A stretch of 64,000 nucleotides of DNA from Ectopseudomonas mendocina (GCF_016008875.1 NZ_JADTQG010000001.1:62001-126000); one strand, 5' to 3'; positions 26,465 through 36,379 are shown, counted from the first letter of the stretch. Made by a program: numbers and translations. Notes: generated by a model not told the origin, from the sequence alone.

Positions 26465-26677
26465 CTAAGGCAGCGCCTTTCGGTGCCTGCCTGCAAATAG
26501 TTCCCCACCCGCCTGATGGTTCGTCATTCAGCAAGCTGAGGTCGGCCCGCGTGCGCCCGTCTCAGGGCGCCGTTCATCCTTTCGGGCGACAGGCGAAATC
26601 CCTCCTTGGTGCGCTTATCCGGGGCCTGTTCCCCGCCTAGGGTTGGCGCTGCAGTACCCAATACCTAGGAGACCCGC

Positions 26678-28471
26678 ATGACAACAACAACAGGGCCCGG
26701 ACTATTCCAGCCGCACACCTTGGCTTTGGCCGTCGCCGTCGGTTTCGCCGCTCCGGCACAGGCCGTCAATTTCAACATCGGTGAGATCGAAGGGCAGTTC
26801 GACAGTGCGCTGTCGGTCGGTGCCAGCTGGTCGATGCGCAGCCCGGATCGCGATCTGATCGGCCCCAACAATGGTGGCCAGGGTCAGGCGCAGACCGGCG
26901 ACGACGGCCGCCTGAACTTCAAGAAGGGCGAGACCTTCTCGAAGATCTTCAAGGGCATCCATGACCTCGAACTGCGCTACCGCGACACCGGCGTTTTCGT
27001 GCGCGGCAAGTACTGGTACGACTTCGAGCTGAAGGACGAGAGCCGCCTGTTCAAGGACATCGACGACAGCAACCGCAAGGAGGGCGCCAAGTCCTCGGGC
27101 GCGGAAATCCTCGATGCCTTCCTCTACCACAACTACGCCATCGGCGATCTGCCGGGTACCGTGCGGGTCGGCAAGCAGGTGGTGAGCTGGGGCGAGAGCA
27201 CCTTCATCGGCAACAGCATCAACTCGATCAACCCCATCGACGTCGCGGCCTTCCGCCGCCCCGGTGCGGAGATCAAGGAAGGCCTGATTCCGGTGAACAT
27301 GCTCTACGTATCGCAGAGCCTCAGCGACCGCCTGAGCATGGAGGCCTTCTACCAGCTGGAGTGGGACCAGACCATCCTCGACAACTGCGGCACCTTCTTC
27401 TCCACCGCCGACGTGGCCGCCGATGGCTGCGACAGCGGCTACCACATCGGTTCGCCGGCCATCGCACCGCTGCAGCCGGTCGCCGCCGCGTTCGGTCAGG
27501 GCTTCCGCGTCGACAGCGAAGGGGTGATCCTGCCACGCGCCGGTGATCGCGATGCGCGTGACCAGGGCCAATGGGGCGTGGCCTTGCGCTGGCTGGGTGA
27601 CGAGACCGAGTACGGCGCTTACTTCATGAACTACCACAGCCGTACGCCCATCGTCAGCACGCAGAACGCCGGCCTGGCGACGCTGGCGGCGCTGCCGGGG
27701 ATCATCGGCACCGCTAACGGCATCGTGCCGGGCAGCGGCGCCGGTCTGGCGCAGAGCGTGATGCTCGGCAATGGCCGCTATTACCTGGAGTACCCCGAGG
27801 ACATCCGCCTCTACGGCCTGAGTTTCTCCACCACGCTGCCCACCGGCACGGCCTGGGCGGGCGAGATCAGCTACCGGCCGAACCTGCCGCTGCAGATCAA
27901 CACCACCGACATGACCCTGAGCCTGCTCAACCCGATCGCCCCCGGCACCTCGCCGGTCGCGGCAGGGCCGGGCCAGGACAACGTCGGCTATCGGCGCAAG
28001 GAAGTCACCCAGCTGCAGACCAGCTTCACCCACTTCTTCGATCAGGTGATGGGCGCGGGACGTTTCACCCTGGTCGGCGAGATTGGCGTGGCCCACGTCG
28101 GTGGGCTGGAAAGTCGCGAAGACCTGCGCTATGGCCGTGATTCGCTGTTTGGTGCCTACGGCTTCAACGGCGACACCGACGGCTTCACTACCAGTACCTC
28201 CTGGGGCTACCGCGTGCGCGGCATCTGGGAGTACAGCAACGTGTTCGCCGGGGTCAACCTCAAGCCGAATATCTCCTGGTCGCACGATGTCGACGGCTAC
28301 GGCCCCAACGGCCTGTTCAACGAGGGCGCCAAGGCTATCAGCTTCGGCATCGACGCCGACTACCGCAATACCTACACCGCCAGCCTGTCGTACACCGACT
28401 TCTTCGGCGGCGATTACAACGTCGCGATCGACCGCGACTTCCTGGCGCTCAGCTTCGGCGTGAGCTTCTAG
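26678..28471 (+). CDS. DUF1302 family outer-membrane-type protein
   Basis: A 597-residue exported protein: the N-terminus has a hydrophobic stretch ending APAQA, then NFNIGEIEGQFDSALSVGASWSMRSPDRDLIG, the characteristic DUF1302 opening. The remainder has alternating beta-strand patterns with many aromatic residues and ends FLALSFGVSF with a terminal Phe, as in outer-membrane barrels. DUF1302 genes are regularly followed by DUF1329, as here, and are linked to uptake or export of hydrophobic compounds; the exact substrate is unknown. AGGAGA precedes the ATG. Confidence 0.88.
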   Translation: MTTTTGPGLFQPHTLALAVAVGFAAPAQAVNFNIGEIEGQFDSALSVGASWSMRSPDRDLIGPNNGGQGQAQTGDDGRLNFKKGETFSKIFKGIHDLELRYRDTGVFVRGKYWYDFELKDESRLFKDIDDSNRKEGAKSSGAEILDAFLYHNYAIGDLPGTVRVGKQVVSWGESTFIGNSINSINPIDVAAFRRPGAEIKEGLIPVNMLYVSQSLSDRLSMEAFYQLEWDQTILDNCGTFFSTADVAADGCDSGYHIGSPAIAPLQPVAAAFGQGFRVDSEGVILPRAGDRDARDQGQWGVALRWLGDETEYGAYFMNYHSRTPIVSTQNAGLATLAALPGIIGTANGIVPGSGAGLAQSVMLGNGRYYLEYPEDIRLYGLSFSTTLPTGTAWAGEISYRPNLPLQINTTDMTLSLLNPIAPGTSPVAAGPGQDNVGYRRKEVTQLQTSFTHFFDQVMGAGRFTLVGEIGVAHVGGLESREDLRYGRDSLFGAYGFNGDTDGFTTSTSWGYRVRGIWEYSNVFAGVNLKPNISWSHDVDGYGPNGLFNEGAKAISFGIDADYRNTYTASLSYTDFFGGDYNVAIDRDFLALSFGVSF

Positions 28472-28498
28472 GCCATCAGGATCAGTTGAGGAATGCAG

Positions 28499-29866
28499 AT
28501 GAATACAACCCTGAAGATGCTCGGCGCACTTTCCCTGAGCCTGCTGGCCAGCGGTGTGCTGGCCGCGGTCGGCGAACAGGAAGCGGCCAAGCTCGGTAAC
28601 AGCCTGACCCCGCTGGGTGCAGAGATGGCCGGCAATGCTGCCGGCACCATCCCGGCCTGGACGGGCGGCCTGGCCAGCGATGCCGGTCAGGTCGATGCGC
28701 GCGGTTTTCTCAGTGACCCGTTCGCCAACGAGCAGCCGCTGTTTACCATCACCGCGCAGAACCTGGACCAGTACCGTGACCGCCTCACTGCGGGGCAACT
28801 GGCGATGTTCCAGCGCTATCCGGAAAGCTACCGCATGGCGGTATACCCGACCCACCGCAGCGCCGCGGTGCCGGACAACATCTATGCCGCGGCCAAGACC
28901 AGTGCGCTGAACACCGGGTTGGTGGAAGGCGGCAACGGATTGACCAACTTCGGTCAAAGCCGTTACTACGCGTTCCCGATTCCGCAGAACGGCCTGGAAG
29001 TGGTGTGGAACCACATCACTCGCTACCGCGGCGGCAACCTGCGCCGCAGCATCGTCCAGGCATCGCCACAGGCCAATGGCTCCTACACGCTGGTCAACTT
29101 CGAGGATGAGGTCGCCTTCCCGGACAACATTCCCGATATCGACCCGGCCAAGGCGGAAAACACCCTGCTGCTGTTCAAGCAGCGGGTCACCGCGCCGCCG
29201 CGCCTGGCGGGCAACGTGCTGCTGGTGCACGATTCGCTGGATCAGGTGCGCGAGCCGCGCATGGCGTGGATCTACAACGCCGGCCAGCGCCGCGTGCGGC
29301 GTGCCCCGCAGGTGGCGTACGACGGTCCGGGGACTGCAGCCGATGGTCTGCGCACCACCGACAACTTCGACATGTTCAGCGGTGCCCCGGATCGTTACGA
29401 CTGGAAGCTGGTGGGCAAGCGCGAGGCGTTCATCCCTTACAACAACTACCGCCTGGCCTCGCCGCAGGTGAAGTACAGCGACATTCTCAAGGCTGGCCAT
29501 ATCAACCAAGATCTGGCCCGTTACGAGTTGCACCGCGTCTGGGAAATCGAGGCCACGCTGAAGAGCGGCGAGCGCAACATCTACGCCAAGCGGCGCTTCT
29601 ACGTGGATGAGGATTCCTGGCAGATCGCCCTGTCCGAGCATTACGACGGCCGCGGTCAGATGTGGCGTGTCGGTGAGGCGCTGCTGTTCCAGCAGTACGA
29701 CAAGAAGGTGCCGGTATACGCGCTCGAAGCGCTGTATGACGTGATCGCCGGACGCTATATCGCGATCGGCATGGCCAATGAGGAGAAGACGGCGGTGCAG
29801 TACGGCACCAAAGCCTCGGCCAAGGACTTCACCCCGGCTGCACTGCGTAACGCTGGCGTGCGCTGA
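28499..29866 (+). CDS. DUF1329 family periplasmic/outer-membrane lipoprotein-like protein
   Basis: A 455-residue protein with a signal peptide (MNTTLKMLGALSLSLLASGVLA). It then reads EQEAAKLGNSLTPLGAEMAGNAAGTIPAWTGGL, the typical DUF1329 opening, and later YTLVNFEDEVAFP and DSLDQVREPRMAWIYNAGQRRVRRAPQVAYD. The fold is thought to resemble LolA/LolB-type lipid carriers. I chose 28499 over the ATG two codons earlier because GAGG then lies 7 bases away. Follows DUF1302 by 27 bp; the two are an operon ended by the terminator at 29883. Confidence 0.88.
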   Translation: MNTTLKMLGALSLSLLASGVLAAVGEQEAAKLGNSLTPLGAEMAGNAAGTIPAWTGGLASDAGQVDARGFLSDPFANEQPLFTITAQNLDQYRDRLTAGQLAMFQRYPESYRMAVYPTHRSAAVPDNIYAAAKTSALNTGLVEGGNGLTNFGQSRYYAFPIPQNGLEVVWNHITRYRGGNLRRSIVQASPQANGSYTLVNFEDEVAFPDNIPDIDPAKAENTLLLFKQRVTAPPRLAGNVLLVHDSLDQVREPRMAWIYNAGQRRVRRAPQVAYDGPGTAADGLRTTDNFDMFSGAPDRYDWKLVGKREAFIPYNNYRLASPQVKYSDILKAGHINQDLARYELHRVWEIEATLKSGERNIYAKRRFYVDEDSWQIALSEHYDGRGQMWRVGEALLFQQYDKKVPVYALEALYDVIAGRYIAIGMANEEKTAVQYGTKASAKDFTPAALRNAGVR

Positions 29867-29882
29867 TCGGGTCGCTCCAAGC

Positions 29883-29917
29883 AAGCCGGTGTCGCCTCGC
29901 GCGTCGCCGGCTTTTTT
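29883..29917 (+). terminator. Rho-independent terminator after DUF1302-DUF1329
   Basis: AAGCCGG (29883-29889) pairs with CCGGCTT (29907-29913), followed directly by a run of six T. It begins 17 bp after the DUF1329 stop codon and separates that operon from the LuxR gene. Confidence 0.8.
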
Positions 29918-30033
29918 GTGCCTGCCTCTTTCACGTGAATTTCGCACCATAAGCGCCAGGGGGTAGTCGTGCCTGGTGAGCGGCGTACCATCGGCGGGTG
30001 GTTCAACAATGACAAGCAGAGAGAACCGCTGCC

Positions 30034-32640
30034 ATGCCGACCCTCGCCATCGCCCGCACGAGCGCGCTGCAAGTGCAACCCGCCGATCTACCGCGGCTGC
30101 CGCCGTGCGTCGTTTCCCGTCCCGCCCTGCTGCAACGTCTGCTCGCCAGTCAGGCGCGTTTGCGCCTGCTGTGCGCGCCCGCCGGCACCGGCAAGAGCGT
30201 GCTGCTGGGCCAGTGCGCGCGACACACGCCCGCCGCCATCGAGCGGGTCTGGCTCGATCTTGCCGGGCGCAGCCTGAGCCCGGCGCAGCTGTGCAAGCGG
30301 CTGGCAGCAGCCATGCAACTGCCGGGCGAGGACACCGGTGAAGCAGATCTGATCGAACGGCTGCATGCGCGCGCCGGGCGCTTGTGGATCTTTATCGACG
30401 ACTATCCGCGGCAGGCCGACGAGGCGCTCGATGCCTGCCTCGACCGGTTGTTCGCTGCAGCGCCGGCGCAGGTCACCTGGTGGGTCGCCAGCCGCCGTAC
30501 GCCGGCCTGGAACCTGCCGCGTCTGCTGCTGCAGGGCGATTTGCTGGAACTCAAGGGCGAAGAACTGGCGCTGGATGAAACGGGGCTGAGCGAATTGTTG
30601 GCCACGCTGCAGATCGAGTTGGCCGATGATCTTCGTCGGGCGCTGCTGGCGCGCAGTGAAGGCTGGCTGGCGGCGATTCGTCTGCTGCTGCTCGATGCCG
30701 GTGAAGACGCGCTACGTCAACGTCTGCAGGATGGCTGCCCGGTGCTGTGCGACTACGTGCAGCGGGAGGTGCTGGACGATCTTGACGATGAACTGCGCAG
30801 CGACCTGCATGCGCTGGCCCTGCTGCCACGCTTTTCCCGGTCGCTGTGCGAGCACCTGCTCGAAGGCCGCGGTGCCTTGTTGCTGAGCGAATTGCAACGG
30901 CGTCAGTTGTTCGTGCGCAGCCTCGACAGCAGCGGTACCTGGTTCCGTTTATGGCGACCGCTGGCCGAGGTGCTGCGGCGCCTGCCGGGTGCTCCGTTGC
31001 CAGCCTCGATCCATGTGCGCGCCTGCCAATGGTTCGCTCAGCATGGTGAGATTCGTGAGGCCGTCGAACATGCTCTGCAGGCCGGGCAGGTCGAGGTCGC
31101 GGTCAACTATCTGCAGCGTTTCGACCAGGAGCAGTTGCTGCAGGGGCATTCGGTGGCGCAACTGCTGCAATGGCGCGAAGAGCTGCCGGATTGGTTGTTC
31201 GCCAGTTCGCCGCGGCTGATCGTGCTGCAGGCTTGGGCCTTGATCATCTGCGCCCGTTTCGACGACGCCAGTGCCTGCATTCAGGGGTTGGCGCATTTCA
31301 TGCCGCAACCCGATGCGCAGCGTCAGCGCAAACTGATCGCGCACTGGCAGGCATTGATGGGCGTACTGGCGCGGCAGTGCGGCCGCCGTGATGCTCGGCT
31401 GCACTGTCAGGAGGCCCTGCAGATGCTGGATGAGGGCAGTTGGTCGCAACGTGTGCTGTGCTATCAGGCGCTGGCGCAGCAGCATATGGCCGAGCATGCG
31501 CTGGAGCAGGCCAAGCAGGCGCTGGATCAGGGCCTGCATCTGGCGCGCTTGCGTGGCAGTCTGATCTTCGAAGCTCTGCTCAATACCGATCACTGCCTGC
31601 TGTTGCAGATGCGTGGCGAGGCCGGGCGCGCGGCTGAGCTGGCCGAGCAGTCGCTGGCGCTGTTGCGTGAACGCTTCAACCACAGCCCGGTGGTCGCCCG
31701 CCTGTTGCTGGTTCGGGCCAGCCTGCTGGCGCGCCAGGGCCTGGACGAGGCGGCGCAGCAGGCGTATCGCCAGGGGCTGCAGGAAGCCGAACATTGCGAG
31801 GATGCCTACATCATTTCCGGCTACCTGGGGCTGCTGGAGCTGGCCGAGAGTCGCGGGGAACTCGACGAGGCGCACCAGTGGCTGCAGAAGGCCGAGCGCG
31901 TCATGCAGTGGTCGCACGTGCCGGAGGTGCGTTACCGCTGCGTGCTGCAATTGCAGGCGGGGCGTCTCCTGTTGCGTCAGAGGCAGACCGGGCGGGCGCG
32001 CGAGTTGTTCGCCCAGACCCTGCAGCAACTGCAGCAGCGCCAGCAACTGGCCCCTTCCGAGTTCTACGACTTGCTGCCACGCTTGCGCCACTGCCTGGCG
32101 ATCAGCGACCTGCTGCTCGGTCATCAGGCGGCTGCCGAGCATGCGCTGCGCCTGTTACTGGATGAAAGCCAGCTCGCCGGGCATCGCAGCCTGGCCTGTG
32201 AATGCCGGGTCAGCCTGGCTGAGGCGCTGCTCGTGCAGGGTCAGGACGAACAGGCCGATGAGCTGCTTCACCAGGCGCTTGGCGAGGCGCGACAGCTGCG
32301 GCTGCTACGGCCATTGCAGGATTTGCAACAGCGTCAGCCGCAGTGGTTGGAACGCATGTTGCCGGGGGAGGTTGGGCAAAGCCTGCATCAGCGCTTGTTC
32401 GAGCCGGCTTCGGCCCTTGACGAGCCTGCCAGCGCCGGAACCGCCCTGCTCAGCTCGCGTGAGCTGGCCGTGCTGCAATTGATCGCGCAGGGTTTTTCCA
32501 ATCAGGAAATCGCCGATCGCCTGTTCATCTCGCTGCACACGGTCAAGACCCATGCGCGGCGGATCAACGTCAAGCTCGGTGTGCAAAGACGCACCCAGGC
32601 GGTGGCGATGGCCAAGGCGCAGGGGCTGATGGGGGATTAA
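30034..32640 (+). CDS. MalT-like LuxR-family ATP-dependent transcriptional regulator
   Basis: An 868-residue signal-transduction ATPase regulator. The N-terminal NTPase has Walker A APAGTGKS (48-55) and a Walker B-like WIFIDDYP. A long helical region with TPR-like repeats (about 400-780) follows, and a C-terminal LuxR helix-turn-helix: LSSRELAVLQLIAQGFSNQEIADRLFISLHTVKTHARRI. MalT-type proteins bind an inducer through the repeats and activate nearby genes. It directly follows DUF1302-DUF1329, as such regulators often do, so that pair is the likely target (inference). Confidence 0.9.
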   Translation: MPTLAIARTSALQVQPADLPRLPPCVVSRPALLQRLLASQARLRLLCAPAGTGKSVLLGQCARHTPAAIERVWLDLAGRSLSPAQLCKRLAAAMQLPGEDTGEADLIERLHARAGRLWIFIDDYPRQADEALDACLDRLFAAAPAQVTWWVASRRTPAWNLPRLLLQGDLLELKGEELALDETGLSELLATLQIELADDLRRALLARSEGWLAAIRLLLLDAGEDALRQRLQDGCPVLCDYVQREVLDDLDDELRSDLHALALLPRFSRSLCEHLLEGRGALLLSELQRRQLFVRSLDSSGTWFRLWRPLAEVLRRLPGAPLPASIHVRACQWFAQHGEIREAVEHALQAGQVEVAVNYLQRFDQEQLLQGHSVAQLLQWREELPDWLFASSPRLIVLQAWALIICARFDDASACIQGLAHFMPQPDAQRQRKLIAHWQALMGVLARQCGRRDARLHCQEALQMLDEGSWSQRVLCYQALAQQHMAEHALEQAKQALDQGLHLARLRGSLIFEALLNTDHCLLLQMRGEAGRAAELAEQSLALLRERFNHSPVVARLLLVRASLLARQGLDEAAQQAYRQGLQEAEHCEDAYIISGYLGLLELAESRGELDEAHQWLQKAERVMQWSHVPEVRYRCVLQLQAGRLLLRQRQTGRARELFAQTLQQLQQRQQLAPSEFYDLLPRLRHCLAISDLLLGHQAAAEHALRLLLDESQLAGHRSLACECRVSLAEALLVQGQDEQADELLHQALGEARQLRLLRPLQDLQQRQPQWLERMLPGEVGQSLHQRLFEPASALDEPASAGTALLSSRELAVLQLIAQGFSNQEIADRLFISLHTVKTHARRINVKLGVQRRTQAVAMAKAQGLMGD

Positions 32641-32671
32641 GTTAGGCACAGCCTGCTGCGCGTCGGCGCTG

Positions 32672-32750
32672 CTGCGTTAGAAGCAGGCTCACAATGCTCA
32701 TGTACAAAAGTACACTCCGCTTGCTCGCCTGCCTCTGCCTTGCATCGCTC
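32672..32750. repeat. Second, shorter copy of the 26325 element core
   Basis: The stretch CTGCGTT...CTCACAATGCTCATGTAC...ACTCCGCTT...GCCTGCCT aligns with 26358-26441. The inner hairpin TGTAC-aaaa-GTACA (32701-32714) keeps pairing although the bases differ from TTTAC/GTAAA in the other copy. The outer inverted repeats are missing or diverged. It lies between convergent genes. Confidence 0.5.
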
Positions 32751-32792
32751 TAGCTCGCGAGGCCTCACAGTGCGGTGATCGCGAGCGGGGAT

Positions 32793-34136
32793 TCAGCCGA
32801 GCAGATAGAACGCCCCGCAGATCACCACGCCCGAGTACAGCAGCATGATCAGGCAGTAGCCCATGATGTCGCGGGCGCCGAGGCCGACGATGCCGAGCAG
32901 CGGCAGCGCCCAGAACGGCTGGATCATGTTGGTCCAGGCGTCGCCCCAGGCAATCGCCATGGCAGTGACGGTGGGCGAGACGCCCAGCGCCTGGGCAGCC
33001 GGCAGCATGATTGGCCCCTGTACGGCCCACTGGCCGCCGCCGGACGGGACGAACACGTTGACCACACCGGCGCTGAGGAAGGCCAGCAGCGGGAAGGTGT
33101 CGGCCGAGGACCAGGAAATGAACGCTTCGGTGATCTGCCGGCCTAGGGAGATGCCGTCGGCGTTGGCGCCCATCATCATGCCCATGATCCCTGCGTAGAA
33201 GGGGAACAGCAGGACGATGCCGCCGATGCCGCGCACGCTCTCATCCACCGCGCGCATGTAGCGCTCCGGGGTGCCGTGCATCAGCAGGCCACTGAACAGG
33301 AAGATGGCGATGACCACGTCCAGACCGAGCACGAAGCCCTTGCTGGCGAAGTGGTTGAACAGGTAGATACCGGCCATGGCCACCAGCGCCAAGCCGAGAA
33401 TGCGGCTGTCGTCCAGGCGTTGCGCCGGGGTTTCACGGGCCGGCAGTTCGGCGCGTGACTCGACCAGTTTGGCGGCATCGGCGACCTTGGCGCCCTGGCG
33501 CGGGTGCATGGCGCGGTTGAGCAGCGGCAGGCCGATCACCAGCAGGGCGACGATGGTCAGGTTCAGGGTGCTGAACAGGGTTTCGGTGATGCTTACCGGA
33601 TCGCTCAGTACACCGGCGGTCATGCGCGCCAGGTCCGGGCCACCAGTGGCCAGGGAGAGCGGCACCGAACCGGCGAGGCCGCCGTGCCAGACCAAGAAGC
33701 CCGAGTAGGCCGACGCCACCAGCAGCGGGTAGTCGACGCCATCGACCTTGCGCGCCAGGGCTCGGGCGAACACCGCGCCGATCACCAGGCCAAAGCCCCA
33801 GTTGACCCAGCAGCCGACCAGCGCCACCAGGGTAACCATGATGATCGCCTGACCCGGTGTGCGCGCCATGCCGGCCAGGCGGTCGAGCTGACGGTTGATG
33901 AGCGGTGCGCTGGCCAGGGCATGGCCGGTGACGAAGATCAGCGCCATCTGCATGGCGAAGCCGAGCAGCGTCCAGAAGCCGCCGCTCCAGTGCTGCACCA
34001 TGGCCGGCAACGACTGGCCGGTGGAGAAGATACCGGCGAGCAGCACGCCCAGGGTCAGGAGCGCAGAGAACACGAACGGTGACGGCAGGTACTTCTGTAC
34101 CAGGCTCACGCTCATGCGGGTGAGGGTGTTGAACAT
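32793..34136 (-). CDS. atoE: Short-chain fatty acid transporter
   Basis: A 447-residue inner-membrane permease of the AtoE family with about 12 helices. Landmarks: MFNTLTRMSVSLVQKYLPSPFVFSALLTL, CWVNWGFGLVIGAVFARALAR, SGFLVWHGGLAGSVPL, and VNVFVPSGGGQWAVQGPIMLPAA. Imports acetoacetate or other short-chain acids. It is the last gene of the ato cluster on this strand, 260 bp after atoB with REP elements between. Confidence 0.93.
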   Translation of the reverse strand: MFNTLTRMSVSLVQKYLPSPFVFSALLTLGVLLAGIFSTGQSLPAMVQHWSGGFWTLLGFAMQMALIFVTGHALASAPLINRQLDRLAGMARTPGQAIIMVTLVALVGCWVNWGFGLVIGAVFARALARKVDGVDYPLLVASAYSGFLVWHGGLAGSVPLSLATGGPDLARMTAGVLSDPVSITETLFSTLNLTIVALLVIGLPLLNRAMHPRQGAKVADAAKLVESRAELPARETPAQRLDDSRILGLALVAMAGIYLFNHFASKGFVLGLDVVIAIFLFSGLLMHGTPERYMRAVDESVRGIGGIVLLFPFYAGIMGMMMGANADGISLGRQITEAFISWSSADTFPLLAFLSAGVVNVFVPSGGGQWAVQGPIMLPAAQALGVSPTVTAMAIAWGDAWTNMIQPFWALPLLGIVGLGARDIMGYCLIMLLYSGVVICGAFYLLG

Positions 34137-34249
34137 GGATGACGCCTCTTTCTTATGGTTGTGTAAGGGCTAACCGGGCATTCAGAGTTGGCTATGCCTG
34201 GGTGTTGCGGTGGATATGACAAAGCTCGGCCGAGACCGAGCTGGGTGGT

Positions 34250-34386
34250 GGTAGCCCGGATGAAATCCGGGAGGTCCATTTCAGGTTTCCCCGGATGCGT
34301 CCAGGCATACCTCTTTATAAATCGTCGCGGCTAAAGCCCCTCCCACAGGAGCCAGACGGGCAGTGTGGGAGGCGCTTCAGCGGCGA
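34250..34386. repeat. Two different REP-type palindromes between atoE and atoB
   Basis: 34250-34306 holds TAGCCCGGATGAAATCCGGG with an imperfect mirrored copy ending CCCCGGATGCGTCCAGGC. 34325-34346 (TCGCGGCTAAAGCCCC...) and 34365-34386 are a 22-bp inverted pair of the GTGGGAGGGGCTTCAGCC family. The two repeat families stand side by side. Confidence 0.7.
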
Positions 34387-34397
34387 TTGTCTGGCGC

Positions 34398-35579
34398 TCA
34401 GGCGCGCTCGATGGCCAGCGCCACACCCTGGCCGCCACCGATGCACAGCGTGGCCAGGCCCTTCTTCGCGTCGCGGCGGATCATCTCGTGCAGCAGGGTC
34501 ACCAGCACGCGGCAGCCCGAGGCGCCGATGGGATGACCGAGGGCGATGGCGCCGCCGTTGACGTTGACCTTGTCGGCATCCCAGCCCAGCTCCTGACCGA
34601 CCGACAGCGCCTGGGCGGCGAAGGCCTCGTTGGCTTCGATCAGATCGAGATCGGCCAGGCTCCAGCCGGCCTTGTCCAGGCAGCGACGGGTGGCCGACAC
34701 CGGGGCGATGCCCATGATCGCCGGGTCGACGCCGGCGTTGGCGTAGCCGGCAATCTTCGCCAACACCGGCAGGCCCAGCTCGTGCGCCTTGGCCGCGCTC
34801 ATCAGCAGCACGGCAGCGGCGCCGTCGTTGAGGCTGGAGGCGTTGCCGGCGGTGACGCTGCCATCTTTCTTGAATGCCGGCTTGAGTTTGCCCAGGGATT
34901 CGGCGGTGGTACCGGCACGTGGCTGCTCGTCACGGGCGAAGGCGACTGGGTCGCCCTTGCGTTGCGGGATCAGTACTGGGGTGATCTCTGCATCGAAACG
35001 GCCGGCTTCGATAGCGGCCACTGCCTTCTGCTGCGATTCGGCGGCAAAGGCGTCCTGCGCCTCACGGCTGATGCCGTATTTCTCCACCAGATTCTCGGCG
35101 GTGATGCCCATGTGGAAGTCGTTGAAGGCATCCCACAGGCCGTCGACGATCATGCTGTCGAGCATCTGCGCGTGGCCCATGCGCAGGCCGGTGCGGGCCT
35201 TGGGCAGCACGTAGGGCGCCAGGCTCATGTTCTCCATGCCACCGGCGATGATCACCTCGGCGTCGCCACAGCGAATGGCCTGGGTGGCCAGGTGTAGAGC
35301 TTTGAGACCCGAGCCGCAGACCTTGTTCAGGGTCATGGCCGGTACGGCATGCGGCAGGCCGGCGCGAATGGCGGCCTGACGTGCGGGGTTCTGCCCGCTA
35401 CCGGCGGTGAGTACTTGGCCGAGGATGACTTCATCGACCTGGGCGGCGTCGAGGCCAGTTTGTTCGAGCAAGCGCTTGATGACGATGGCGCCGAGCTCGG
35501 GCGCGGGAATATCGGCCAGGCTGCCCTGGAAGCTGCCGATGGCGGTGCGGGTGGCGGCAACGATGACGACGTCTTGCAT
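34398..35579 (-). CDS. atoB: Acetyl-CoA acetyltransferase (thiolase)
   Basis: Cleaves acetoacetyl-CoA to two acetyl-CoA (or condenses them). The 393-residue enzyme has nucleophile Cys88 in [11 protein letters not shown], His in [15 protein letters not shown] and the second Cys in LCIGGGQG, with NEAFAAQ. Full length for the family. It follows atoDA but is separated by a strong intrinsic terminator at 35656-35700, so it may need its own promoter or read-through. Confidence 0.95.
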   Translation of the reverse strand: MQDVVIVAATRTAIGSFQGSLADIPAPELGAIVIKRLLEQTGLDAAQVDEVILGQVLTAGSGQNPARQAAIRAGLPHAVPAMTLNKVCGSGLKALHLATQAIRCGDAEVIIAGGMENMSLAPYVLPKARTGLRMGHAQMLDSMIVDGLWDAFNDFHMGITAENLVEKYGISREAQDAFAAESQQKAVAAIEAGRFDAEITPVLIPQRKGDPVAFARDEQPRAGTTAESLGKLKPAFKKDGSVTAGNASSLNDGAAAVLLMSAAKAHELGLPVLAKIAGYANAGVDPAIMGIAPVSATRRCLDKAGWSLADLDLIEANEAFAAQALSVGQELGWDADKVNVNGGAIALGHPIGASGCRVLVTLLHEMIRRDAKKGLATLCIGGGQGVALAIERA

Positions 35580-35655
35580 GGGAAATCCTCTGTGCGCGGT
35601 AGGGCGGAAAAAGCTTCGCGGATGAATCCGCTCCTACAGGGTGTAGGACATAGCC

Positions 35656-35700
35656 AAAAAAACGTTCCGTAGGCGCCGTGCGTGGTGGCGCCTACAGAAC
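35656..35700 (-). terminator. Rho-independent terminator between atoA and atoB
   Basis: GTAGGCGCC (35669-35677) pairs with GGCGCCTAC (35687-35695), extended by GTTC/GAAC across one mismatch. On the minus strand the stem is followed by a run of seven T (A-run at 35656-35662). It begins 12 bp after the atoA stop. A partial repeat (GCGGATGAATCCGCTCCTAC) lies just beyond at about 35618-35637. Confidence 0.75.
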
Positions 35701-35711
35701 GGTAGACAACT

Positions 35712-36368
35712 TTAGAAGCTCATTTCCGGCACGTGTTCGGGGACGATCAGCTTGCCGGCGGTCTTGGCCACGATTTCCTCGACGCTCACCCCTGGCGCGC
35801 GTTCGCGCAGGATGAAGGCGCCGTTTTCGATCTCCAGATAAGCCAGGTCGGTCAGCACCTTGCGGATGCAGCCGCAGCCGGTCAGCGGCAGGCTGCAATG
35901 CTCCAGCAGCTTGGATTCGCCGTCTTTCGAAGCGTGGGTCATGGTGACGATGATGTTATCGGCGCCGGCCACCAGGTCCATGGCGCCGCCCATGCCCTTG
36001 ACCAGCTTGCCGGGGATCATCCACGAGGCGATGTTGCCGCGCACGTCCACCTCGAAGGCGCCGAGCACGGTGAGATCGACGTGGCCGCCACGGATCATGG
36101 CGAAGGACTGCGACGAGTCGAAGATCGCCGCGCCCTTGATCGCAGTGACGGTCTGCTTGCCGGCGTTGATCATATCGGCGTCGACCTCGGCTTCCGTCGG
36201 GAAGGCGCCCATGCCGAGCAGGCCGTTCTCCGACTGCAACATCACCTGCATGCCCTCGGGTACATAGTTGGCCACCAGGGTCGGGATGCCGATGCCGAGG
36301 TTGACGTAGAAGCCGTCCTGCAGCTCGCGGGCCACGCGCTGGGCCATTTGTTCACGGGTAAGAGCCAT
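35712..36368 (-). CDS. atoA: 3-oxoacid CoA-transferase subunit B
   Basis: Beta subunit of the CoA-transferase that activates acetoacetate with a CoA donor. The 218-residue protein carries the catalytic glutamate Glu47 in QSENGLLGMG, and GGHVDLTVLGAFEVD and GAMDLVAGA. It pairs with atoD 11 bp upstream. Confidence 0.93.
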   Translation of the reverse strand: MALTREQMAQRVARELQDGFYVNLGIGIPTLVANYVPEGMQVMLQSENGLLGMGAFPTEAEVDADMINAGKQTVTAIKGAAIFDSSQSFAMIRGGHVDLTVLGAFEVDVRGNIASWMIPGKLVKGMGGAMDLVAGADNIIVTMTHASKDGESKLLEHCSLPLTGCGCIRKVLTDLAYLEIENGAFILRERAPGVSVEEIVAKTAGKLIVPEHVPEMSF

Positions 36369-36379
36369 GGTCTTTCTCC

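Noticed and set aside
26702..29950. 1082-codon minus-strand open frame across DUF1302-DUF1329
   Set aside because: Antisense shadow of two well-supported genes, spans their intergenic gap, no ribosome site or recognised domain.
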